Positions 28,691 to 36,900 of a DNA stretch of 52,960 bases are shown piece by piece. The stretch covers positions 1 to 52,960 of the forward strand of contig JAAYVD010000039.1 of NCBI GenBank assembly GCA_012517355.1. Reading direction: 5' to 3'. The position numbers were made by a program, and so were the translations under genes. Below the pieces are notes generated by a model. It did not search any database. It had not been told where the DNA came from and was given only the letters and a program-made list of their open reading frames with translations. Numbering within the stretch: position 1 is the stretch's first letter; each line of letters starts with the position of its first letter. The DNA comes from Candidatus Rifleibacteriota bacterium (GTDB lineage Bacteria; Muiribacteriota; Ozemobacteria; Ozemobacterales; Ozemobacteraceae).

Positions 28691-30622
28691 CTACTTCACA
28701 TTCCAGGCCGTGACGTTTCCCGCCTGGTCGGATACCTGGACCGCAAGCTTGGCGGCGCGGGCCTGCCCGGGGGGCTCAAGGACGTAGATCTCGTCGCGAT
28801 CGGGGTCGGAATCCGCTTCTGCCTTCTTCCCACCGATGGTGGCGCGGGTCGCATACCAGTCGATCCCCGAACCTTCGTCGGATACTTCGAACACGTGGAC
28901 CTTTCCCAGGGTCACCAGGGTCCGCCGGCCACGATAGGTCAGGCGCGGCGGCACCGGGTCGCGCACCAGGACGAGAGGCATGGGAACGCGGGTGCCCAGA
29001 GTAAGGGTGCCGCCCTTGGCGTCACCCCCCTGGCAGCCATAGGATCGCCCCTGGCGCCATCGGTAGGCCCCGATCTTTTGGGCCTCCTCGCCGGCGGGAA
29101 GGGGGAACACCCACGCCGCCGCCTTGTCGGTCACCAGGTCGGCCGGAGCGAAGGACCAGACCGGGGACACTTCGACGAGGGCGGGGCTTTGGCCCTTCGC
29201 CGGGGCCTGGGCTTCGCGCACCACCTCGACGCGCGCCAGGATGGGGAGGTTCAGGGACCCTTCCGGGAAGCGGATTTTCAAGCCCCGGGGGCCTTCCATC
29301 TCCCCACCTGCCCGGTCGAGGTAGCGATGCGGAGGAAGCACCTCGCTGGGCCCGGTCTTCGCCCCCCCCGCCCATTCCGGGGCGATGGGAAAAGCGATCG
29401 ACACCCCGGTCTTGGTGATAACCGCGGGAAGGCGGTGTTCCCGGCCCGCGCCATCCGTCACGGTCACCGAGTCGGCCTGGGCGGAAACCACGCCTTCGGG
29501 CGGCTCACACTCGACGATCACCGAGGTGGGACAGTATCGCAGCCGCCGCGGCCGAAGCTCCGCCCGGATCGGTGAGCCCGGCTCCGGCAACGGTTCGCCC
29601 ACCACCGGCCCCTCGACGACCACCTGGTTGCCGGCGAAATCGCGGGCAGCGATCCGGACCGTGTGGCGCCCCGGCGCGAGGTCGAGCACGCCAGCCCAGG
29701 GCGGGGCGCCGGCGCTGAAAGGCGTGGTGTCGAACGGCCACCGGAACAGGGTGTAGACGAAACCGGTCCCCGGCCGCTCGGTCTTCGGATGATCGAAGAC
29801 ATACGGGCACTGGGGATTCTGGTCATACGAGAACGTGTCGAAGCGGCGCTCGAACAACGGCTTCCCATCGAGCTCGAGCCGGACGGTCTCGACTCCGAAC
29901 CGGCTGCCGCCCTCGCCGTGGTCGATCAGGCCGATCGCGAGCCCCGCCCGCCCGGCCAGGCGGATGGGTTGCTTCCAGCAGTAGCCCCCCGGGCCGGTCT
30001 TGGCCAGTGGCACCGTGACCGGCTGGAACCCTCCGTTGATGAGGGTCTTGGGGGAAAGGGGATCGACGTGCAGATGGAACGCCTGGGGGATCGAGGTGTC
30101 GGGCGCGACGAGGCCGAGGGTGGAAGGGCTGACCGGATCGTCGTTGAGCTTCCGCGTCTCGAAATGCAGGTGGGGGGGCCCCATCCCGGTTTCCCCGGAA
30201 TAGCCGATGATCTGGCCTTTCTTCACGGGGAACTTCTCGGGCCCGAAGAAATCATCGATGCCGTAGCGGGACCCCGACCGCGCCTGCTTGTCGGCGATGA
30301 AGCGGGCCATTGGTTCGGCGAACCGCTCCAGATGAGCGTAGAGGGAGCGGATGGCCAGCCCCGGATGGTCCAGGTAGACGGAGTTGCCGGCCCCGCGATG
30401 CTGCACCTTGAGGCGTGAGACGAACCCGTCGGCCATGGCGTGCACCGCGTGTCCCGTTTCCCCACGCGTTTTCAGATCGATCCCGGCGTGGAACCGCAGG
30501 CCGCGGTACTCGGCGAAACTCGAACTCTGTTTGATCTCGATCCGCAGGGGCCAGTCAGGGGTCTCCGCCATCAGCAGCGCGGGGAGAACGGCCAGGCAGG
30601 CCGCCACGAGCACACGTTTCAT
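28691..30622 (-). CDS. Secreted M23 (LytM-type) metallopeptidase
   Basis: 643 residues from ATG 30622, preceded by ggaggtgagggt. A signal peptide (about 1-19) directs export. The M23 domain (about 20-165) has zinc ligands His45 and Asp49 (RFHAGIDL) and His153 (PPHLHFE), with His97 (SLYAHLE) and His151 completing the active site. Such enzymes cut peptidoglycan cross-links in the periplasm. The remaining about 470 residues form several Ig-like or beta-sandwich domains, which may position the enzyme or bind a partner. The gene has its own promoter and is divergent from the flagellar operon. A role in opening the wall for flagella is possible but only suggested by position. Confidence 0.88.
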   Translation of the reverse strand: MKRVLVAACLAVLPALLMAETPDWPLRIEIKQSSSFAEYRGLRFHAGIDLKTRGETGHAVHAMADGFVSRLKVQHRGAGNSVYLDHPGLAIRSLYAHLERFAEPMARFIADKQARSGSRYGIDDFFGPEKFPVKKGQIIGYSGETGMGPPHLHFETRKLNDDPVSPSTLGLVAPDTSIPQAFHLHVDPLSPKTLINGGFQPVTVPLAKTGPGGYCWKQPIRLAGRAGLAIGLIDHGEGGSRFGVETVRLELDGKPLFERRFDTFSYDQNPQCPYVFDHPKTERPGTGFVYTLFRWPFDTTPFSAGAPPWAGVLDLAPGRHTVRIAARDFAGNQVVVEGPVVGEPLPEPGSPIRAELRPRRLRYCPTSVIVECEPPEGVVSAQADSVTVTDGAGREHRLPAVITKTGVSIAFPIAPEWAGGAKTGPSEVLPPHRYLDRAGGEMEGPRGLKIRFPEGSLNLPILARVEVVREAQAPAKGQSPALVEVSPVWSFAPADLVTDKAAAWVFPLPAGEEAQKIGAYRWRQGRSYGCQGGDAKGGTLTLGTRVPMPLVLVRDPVPPRLTYRGRRTLVTLGKVHVFEVSDEGSGIDWYATRATIGGKKAEADSDPDRDEIYVLEPPGQARAAKLAVQVSDQAGNVTAWNVK

Positions 30623-30645
30623 ACCCTCACCTCCAGGGTGCACGA

Positions 30646-30674
30646 AGCATACCCGGAAACATTTCAGGGGTCAA
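30646..30674 (-). promoter_or_regulatory. Sigma-70 type promoter of the M23 peptidase gene
   Basis: On the minus strand TTGACC (30669-30674) is followed by a 17-base spacer and TATGCT (30646-30651). The start codon is 24 bases further on with a good Shine-Dalgarno between. Confidence 0.65.
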
Positions 30675-30683
30675 ATTACCCCC

Positions 30684-30711
30684 TAAGCGAAAGGCAAAGC
30701 GATGCCGATGT
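30684..30711 (+). promoter_or_regulatory. Possible sigma-28/SigD-type promoter of the flagellar operon
   Basis: TAAG (30684-30687) is separated by 16 bases from GCCGATGT (30704-30711). The flagellar sigma-28/SigD consensus is TAAA, a 14-16 base gap, then GCCGATAT. The site lies about 58 bases before the fliK start. The match is good at the -10 but has one mismatch in the -35, so I hold it as a candidate. Confidence 0.42.
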
Positions 30712-30768
30712 TGATAGTGGGAAAGTTTTTTTCGATCACCAGAAACAGGCATGGAAGGAGGTGAACAC

Positions 30769-32676
30769 ATGATCGCCAATCTCGTATCCCTCAATGTCCT
30801 CGATCTGCTGGAAGTGGACTCCAAGCCCTCTCTTCCGGCCGATCGGAAGTCATCCGATGCCTTCGTCCGCACGTTGCAGGCGGCGATGGACCGGCCCCGC
30901 GCCTCCCAGGCCCGGACCCACCAGAGTCCCCGGCCCCCGGCGGAAGCCCGACGGCCCTTCCCCGCCGCCCCCACCCGACCACCTGTCGCCGACCGAGAAA
31001 CCCAGGAAACGAATGGCCCCCAGATCTCCGAAGGGACAGAAGCCGCCCAACCGGTCCAACCCATCGAACGCGTGGAGGCAAACACGCCAGAGACCGGAAC
31101 CGGGGCGGCCGCCCGGACAGAGGTCGGAGCCACCCTTCCGCACGAGGCCGACGCCTTACCCTCAGAAGGTGGGGCGACCGAGAACACGGCCGCGGAGGAA
31201 TCTGACACCGCTGTGCCTGTCACCGATCTCCTGCCCGCTCCCCTGGAGGCCGACCCGACCGCCATCCTGCCGCCAACCGCGGATGCCACCAGTCTGGACG
31301 AGCCCTCCAAGGATCCTGTCCAGGAACTGGCGGAAGCCGCCCGGCGGCTCGCCGAGGAACTGGCCGCCATCCTGCAGAAACTCCAGGAATCCAGTCCCGA
31401 GGAGCGTCAGGCCCTGATCGATGCCCTCCCCGAACACCCCGTGGTCGGGAATTTCCTGGAAACCCTGGCCGGCGAGACCGGCCAGACCGTCCCCCAGCTC
31501 CTCGCGGAGCACTCCCCCGAGGAACTGTTCGCCCCGATCCAGAAGGTCCTGCCCCTGCTCACCGCCGACGCCCCCGCGACCCCTGGGGAATTCGGCGACG
31601 CCCTCGAGCAGGCGTTCCAGGAAAGCCCGTTCTTCCGCGACCTCAAGCCCGCCAAGACCGTCCTGGCCTTCACCCGCCTGGTCGCCTCCGTCATCCCGAC
31701 CCCGGACCAACCCGGCCAGGCTGCCACCGGTCTGACCGATGACCCGGCCGCCCCCGACCGCGACAAGGGCGTGTGGGGCCTGCTGCAGAAACTGGTCCAC
31801 GCCGCCCGTGGCCGGGAAAAGGCCGACAAGGCCGGGGAGGCCGATACCCCGCCCACCTCCGAAACGGCCCAGGTCTCTTCCGAGGGTGGGAAACCCGTTC
31901 CCAGCCTGCGTTCCGAAGCCGCGGCTAAAGCCGCCGCTGCGGAGGGGCACCCCAACGGGAAGACCCAGACCCCGTCCGCCCTGCCCTCACAGACACAACC
32001 TGCGACCGCGGCCACGACCTCCACCGCCCCAGCCACCGCCGCCGCCCTGACCTCCGAAACCGCCGGTCCGTCCCGGCCCGAAGCCCGGCCCGCCAGCGAC
32101 CTGGCGGCCGCCGTCGCCGCCAAGGCCCCCCGCGCGGTTCCCACCCAGACCATGGGCGGCCAGACCTCGCAGGGCTGGAACCTCCCGTCGGGCGACCGCG
32201 CTCCCGACAAGTCCGCTTCCCACCCGGCCCGGCCGGCCGACCCGATCCGCGGCGCCCTGTTCTCGCAGATCGTCGAGAAGGCCGAGATGTTCAAGGTCGG
32301 CGCCGAGAAGAAGGTCCTCACCGTCCAGCTCTCCCCCGAATCCCTCGGCAAGCTCAACGTCGAACTGACCTCGAAGGATGGTGCGGTGACCGCCCGCATC
32401 AGCACCGAACACGCCATGGTCCGCGAGAAGCTCGAACAGATCGTCCCGCAGATCAAGGAGACCCTGGCCGCCCAGGGCATCAATCTTCACGAAGTGACGG
32501 TGGACATTTCCCATCAGCATCCCGATGGAAGAAATGAGGAAGCTTTCCGCGGACACGGCGGAACCTTCCGTTCCGTGTCGTCCGGTTCCGCGGACGCATC
32601 CGGACCCGTCCAGGATGTCCGACCCGCCCTGCGCCGCCTGGCGCTGAACATCCGGATGGTCGATCTCACGGTATAG
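30769..32676 (+). CDS. fliK: Flagellar hook-length control protein FliK
   Basis: 635 residues from ATG 30769, which has an ideal Shine-Dalgarno (ggaggtgaacac). FliK is a secreted ruler that stops hook growth and switches export to filament proteins through FlhB. The N-terminal about 500 residues are a low-complexity Pro/Ala/Thr/Glu-rich region, with a helical part at about 180-330. The conserved Flg_hook domain lies at about 510-590 and includes VQLSPESLGKLNVELTSKDG. The protein is longer than most FliK proteins (about 400 residues). Since FliK length sets hook length in studied bacteria, this fits the unusually large hook protein downstream. It is first in the flagellar operon; flgD follows after 12 bp. 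Confidence 0.88.
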   Translation: MIANLVSLNVLDLLEVDSKPSLPADRKSSDAFVRTLQAAMDRPRASQARTHQSPRPPAEARRPFPAAPTRPPVADRETQETNGPQISEGTEAAQPVQPIERVEANTPETGTGAAARTEVGATLPHEADALPSEGGATENTAAEESDTAVPVTDLLPAPLEADPTAILPPTADATSLDEPSKDPVQELAEAARRLAEELAAILQKLQESSPEERQALIDALPEHPVVGNFLETLAGETGQTVPQLLAEHSPEELFAPIQKVLPLLTADAPATPGEFGDALEQAFQESPFFRDLKPAKTVLAFTRLVASVIPTPDQPGQAATGLTDDPAAPDRDKGVWGLLQKLVHAARGREKADKAGEADTPPTSETAQVSSEGGKPVPSLRSEAAAKAAAAEGHPNGKTQTPSALPSQTQPATAATTSTAPATAAALTSETAGPSRPEARPASDLAAAVAAKAPRAVPTQTMGGQTSQGWNLPSGDRAPDKSASHPARPADPIRGALFSQIVEKAEMFKVGAEKKVLTVQLSPESLGKLNVELTSKDGAVTARISTEHAMVREKLEQIVPQIKETLAAQGINLHEVTVDISHQHPDGRNEEAFRGHGGTFRSVSSGSADASGPVQDVRPALRRLALNIRMVDLTV

Positions 32677-32688
32677 GAGGAATCGCAC

Positions 32689-33123
32689 ATGGCCCTGGAA
32701 ATCGTCGATGTCCCGGTTTCGGGGGTGAATGGCACCACCAAGCGCGCGACCAAGACCGAGCTCGGCAAGGACGACTTCCTGCTGCTGCTCACCAAGCAGC
32801 TGCAGAACCAGGATCCCCTGGAACCGCAGGACAACCTCCAGTTCATCAGCCAGATGGCGTCGTTCAGCACCCTCGAGCAGATGACCAACATGACCAGCAC
32901 CCTCGAAAAGTTCCTCGCATCCACCCAGACCTCGTACAAGGTGGAGGCGATGAGCTACCTGGGAATGAAGGTGACCGTCCAGCCCACCGGCGGTTCCGAT
33001 TCCTTCGAGGGCACCGTCAAGGCGGTCAAGTTCGCGGACGGGGAGGCCATCCTGACGGTCGGCGACAAAGAGGTCACCCTGGGGGAGATCACCAGGGTCG
33101 AGTATCCCCAGCCGGCCGCCTGA
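32689..33123 (+). CDS. flgD: Flagellar hook-cap assembly protein FlgD
   Basis: 144 residues. It forms the cap under which FlgE subunits are added to the growing hook, then is shed. The N-terminal FlgD signature is clear: FLLLLTKQLQNQDPLEPQDN followed by a QMASFSTLEQ helix. The protein stops after the about 55-residue C-terminal part (VTVQPTGGSDSFEGTV...), so the separate Ig/tudor-like domains of long FlgD proteins are reduced. Short FlgD proteins like this are common outside the proteobacteria. It has a perfect aggagg just after the fliK stop, which suggests strong translation. Confidence 0.92.
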   Translation: MALEIVDVPVSGVNGTTKRATKTELGKDDFLLLLTKQLQNQDPLEPQDNLQFISQMASFSTLEQMTNMTSTLEKFLASTQTSYKVEAMSYLGMKVTVQPTGGSDSFEGTVKAVKFADGEAILTVGDKEVTLGEITRVEYPQPAA

Positions 33124-33171
33124 CCCGTCTTCACACGAAGCCCGACGAAAGGAGCGTGAGCCACAGGCAGT

Positions 33172-33570
33172 ATGGATCCCCGACTGATCATCGGCCCTGG
33201 AATCCCTCTGGTCTCCCCGATCAAGGGGCGGACAGCGGGTGCCGCCGGTCAGGTGCAGGCGGGGCTGTTCGGGAAGGTGCTGCAACAGGTCATGCAGCAG
33301 CCGGCCACCGGGAAGGTCACGGTCTCGCAGCACGCCGAGAAGCGGCTGCAGGAGCGGGGCATCCCCTTCGGGGCCGACACGCAGGCCCTCCTCTCCGACA
33401 CCATCGACGAGCTGCGCGCCAAGGGCGCCCGCGACTCGCTGGTGATCACCCGGGACGGCGCCTTCCTGGTCAACGTGCCGAGCCGCACGCTGGTGACCGC
33501 GATGGACATCGGCGAAATGCAAGACCGGATCGTCACCCAGATCGACAGCGTCAGCGTGAAGAACGTCTGA
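33172..33570 (+). CDS. Flagellar operon protein of the TIGR02530 family
   Basis: 132 residues. The family is found only in flagellar operons, between flgD and flgE, as here. Its exact role is not established; a hook-assembly or regulatory role is usually assumed. The core TGKVTVSQHAEKRLQERGI and the following helix DTQALLSDTIDELRAKGARD, then LVITRDGAFLVNVPSRTL, are typical. ATG 33172 is the only start downstream of an in-frame stop at 33157. The best aaggag is 17 bases away, so initiation may be inefficient. Confidence 0.85.
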   Translation: MDPRLIIGPGIPLVSPIKGRTAGAAGQVQAGLFGKVLQQVMQQPATGKVTVSQHAEKRLQERGIPFGADTQALLSDTIDELRAKGARDSLVITRDGAFLVNVPSRTLVTAMDIGEMQDRIVTQIDSVSVKNV

Positions 33571-33911
33571 CGGGGCAAACAACCGCAAGAAGGACGCGAT
33601 GACATAAGGAAGCAGACAAAGCCGGTTCGCGAAGATCGGGATTGTGCAGACAAATCCCGCGACCGATCAGAGAACGGTCATACGGCCGGACCCCGTGGAC
33701 TGGGGAAGCCGTGAAACCGCCCGAACGACAGAGGGCGGTCCCCCCACCGGTCTTCGTGAAGCCGAGGTGCATGGTCGGAAGGGCAAGGTCACAGGACGTG
33801 CCCACCGCCCTTCCGACCCGCCCGCTCCCATCCTGGGAGCACGCCCTGCCCGACGGAGGAGCCTGAGGGCAGCGGAAGGCACACGATGCCGAAGCTAAAG
33901 GACACGAAGCA
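33571..33911 (+). ncRNA. Structured leader-like region before flgE
   Basis: No convincing gene lies in these 341 bp. Seven hairpins can be drawn in order: TCGC/GCGA enclosing GGGATT/AATCCC (33627-33662), CGGC/GCCG enclosing CCCC/GGGG (33683-33711), ACCGCCC/GGGCGGT (33716-33739), a perfect 12-bp helix 33773-33784/33807-33818, GCTCCCA/TGGGAGC (33824-33840), CTGCCC/GGGCAG (33846-33872) and GGCA/TGCC (33878-33890). GCAGACAAA occurs twice (33612 and 33646). It is the longest gap in the flagellar operon and may be a regulatory leader, RNA-processing site or small RNA. I match no known riboswitch. Confidence 0.4.
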
Positions 33912-36900
33912 ATGATGCGATCGCTGTTCACGGGAGTTACGGGCCTGAAGCAGCACCAGACCCGGATGGACGTGTTGAGCAACAACATCTCCAACGTCAA
34001 CACCACCGGGTTCAAGCGGGGACGCGCCCTCTTCCAGGATCTGTTCTCGGAAACCCTCCGCCACGCCCAGCAGGCGTTCGGCGATTACGGCGGCCTGAAC
34101 CCGATGCAGGTCGGCCTGGGCACGCGGATGGCCGCCATCGACACGCTGATGGAGCAGGGCACCCTGGAGACGACCGGGAAGAACACCGACCTCGCGATCG
34201 AGGGGGAAGGCTTCTTCACCATCGAGTCGGCCGACGGCAACGTCGTCTACTCGCGCGACGGCAACCTGAACATCAACCCCAACTACGACCTGGTCAGCAC
34301 CAACACCGGGTTCAAGATCATGGGCTGGATGTCGACCCAGAACCCGGTCACGGGCAACCTGGAACTCGACCAGAATGGGGTGGTGCCTGAGACCGTCAAC
34401 ATCGTCAAGTATCTGAAGAAGCACGCCCACCAGACCAACAACGTCACCTACGCCTCGAACCTCGACAGCGGCTCGGCCGAGCGCGACGTCGAGATGGCCA
34501 CCGACTACCTGGCCTTCCGCGACACCGCCGGGGTCGAACAGAAGCTGCAGCTGAAGTTCAAGAAGCTCGATGCCAAGAACTGGCTGTGGTCGGCCATCGA
34601 CGGCAACAACAAGAACGTCGCCAACGGGTCGTTCAAGACCGACGAGGACGGCAACCTGATCGCCACGAGCGTCAACCCCGCCGGGGCCGCCTCCACGGCC
34701 GCCGACCCCTACTTCGTCTACGATCCCGACGGCCTGTTCATGCCCGCCGAAGCCACCATTCCCCGCAACGACGTGAACAACACCGGCACCGGTTCGAGCA
34801 CTCCGGTCGTCGCCAGCGGAAGCTTGGTGCGGGACGAGTCGGTCGACATCATCTTCGACGGCGGCGATCCCTCGCGTGCCACCACCTTCCGGGTCGTCGG
34901 CAGCGAGCGCGGCTTCATCGGTGGCGGCGTCCTGGGCGGCACCCAGGCCAAGATCGAGGGCAACCCCTTCATGTTCGAAACCGGCTGGGAGCCCAGCAAG
35001 GCGGTCACCTTCACCATCACCGAGGTGCAGGACCTGATGGCCGGCTCTCTCTCCACCCGGGAGAACTGGGCCAACATCACCTTCAACGCCGGCACCCTCT
35101 ACACCGTCAACGACATCAAGACCATCGCCAACACTGCCCTCAAGAACGGCGGGGTCAACGCCACCCTGCAGTATGACTCGACCACCAAGAAGTTCTCGAT
35201 CGTGTCGAACAACGTCGGCTCGAACACCACCCTGATGCTCGACAACATCTCCGGCCCCATCGCCGAGCTCGGCATCGACCCGGGCAACGCGGCGGGCTCC
35301 GCCTTCCTGTCGAACTACAACGTGGTCTACCCGGGCACTTCCGACGGGGTGAAGAACATCCTCAACACCGTCATGTTCCAGATCGCCGACAACGCGGGGC
35401 ATGTGGCCAACGTCCGGTTCAACCCGGGCACCTACACCCGCGCCCAGATCCAGTCGACCATCGAGAACGCCCTCAGCTCGAACGGCATCAGCGCCCAGGT
35501 CTCCTTCATCACCGAGGGCACCGTCGTCCGGCTGCAGATCGCCCCCAACCAGGGCACCACCCTCCAGCTGACCGACGTGCAGGGCCTGCTCTCGGAACTC
35601 GGCATCAACCCTATCACCCAGGGAGAAAACACGTTCATCTCCGAGTTCGACATGGGATTCTTCGTGAACGGAATGACCTCGACGAAGGACTTCAACCCCG
35701 GGTTCGCCGTTGGCTTCAATCTCGGCAGCCGGGTGACCAACCCCGCCGCCGTCGACATCCCCACCCCCGGTCAGGTCATCCGCATCACCAACGCCACCGT
35801 TCCTCCCTCCACCTGCGACATCGCGTATCTCGACGCCGACACTCCCAGCCTGGCCCAGATCGTCGCGGATATGAACGCGGCCATGGCGGCGGCTGTTCCT
35901 CCTGTCCCCGCCACCGCCACGCTGGTCGGCAACCAGATCCAGCTCCGCGCCAACGATCCCGACTCCGAAACCCTGTCGATCGACTTCCTCGGCAACACCG
36001 GGGCGCCCAACTATCCCGCGGGCACCGACTTCCTCGGCAAGGATCCGCTGATCCGCATTTCCAGCGATGTCCGCATGCTGATCGAAGACCCGTACAAGAG
36101 CGGAAACGACCTGGGCGAAGTCGGGGTCCTGCTGGGCAGCGCCCAGGCCGACCCGCTCAACATCGTCCTGGCCCGCACCGAAAACGTCACCCTGTCCGAC
36201 TCGGGCGGCAACGTCTCGGTCGTCTCGATTCCCGCCGGCACCTATACCCTGGCCCAGATCCAGGGCCTCATCGACGGGGGGAAGGGGAGCGTGGAAGCGA
36301 CCGTCGCCCTCGTCGGGAACCGGATCAGTGTGGTCCCTTCCGGCGGCGGCACCGTCTCGATCGCCGGCGCCTCCTTCCTCGGCGTCGAACCGAACATCAC
36401 CGCCGACGGCTCGGTAACCAACCCCGCCCAGCCCGCCCTGTTGATCGCGACCGGCAGCTATACCCGCGACGAGATCAAGGGGCTCATCCAGAACTACCTG
36501 ATCGAGCAGGACATCGCCGCCCAGGCCATCTTCGTCGACACCGACTCGGACGGCATCGGCAACCAGCTCCAGATCAACGGCCTCGTCGGGGAACGCATCC
36601 GCATCACCGACCTGACCTACGCACCCGCCACCCCGACCCTCCCCGCCGTCAATGGCACCATGAAATCCGAACTGGGGCTGACCCCCAGCAACAGCTGGGA
36701 GCCCGACCGGGATATCTCCTTCCGCATCTACCGCCCCGACTGGGACCAGACCATCACCATCCGCATCCCGTCCACCGATGCCGGCGCCTTCCAGGGCCCC
36801 TACAACCTCGACACCCTGGCCCTCGAGATCCAGCGCCAGATCGACAGCGTCGAACTCCATACCGGCGCCAAGGGCCTGGTCGTCGAGACCATCGACGCCA

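Noticed and set aside
33571-33740. c-di-GMP (GEMM) or cobalamin riboswitch before flgE
   Set aside because: A GGCAAAC and a GGGGAAGCCGTGAAACC phrase recall parts of these consensus sequences, but the remaining conserved blocks and the pairing pattern are absent.
33642-33898. 74- and 84-residue plus-strand frames in the flgE leader
   Set aside because: They overlap each other in different frames, have no good ribosome site and Arg/Pro-rich products, as expected from GC-rich non-coding sequence.
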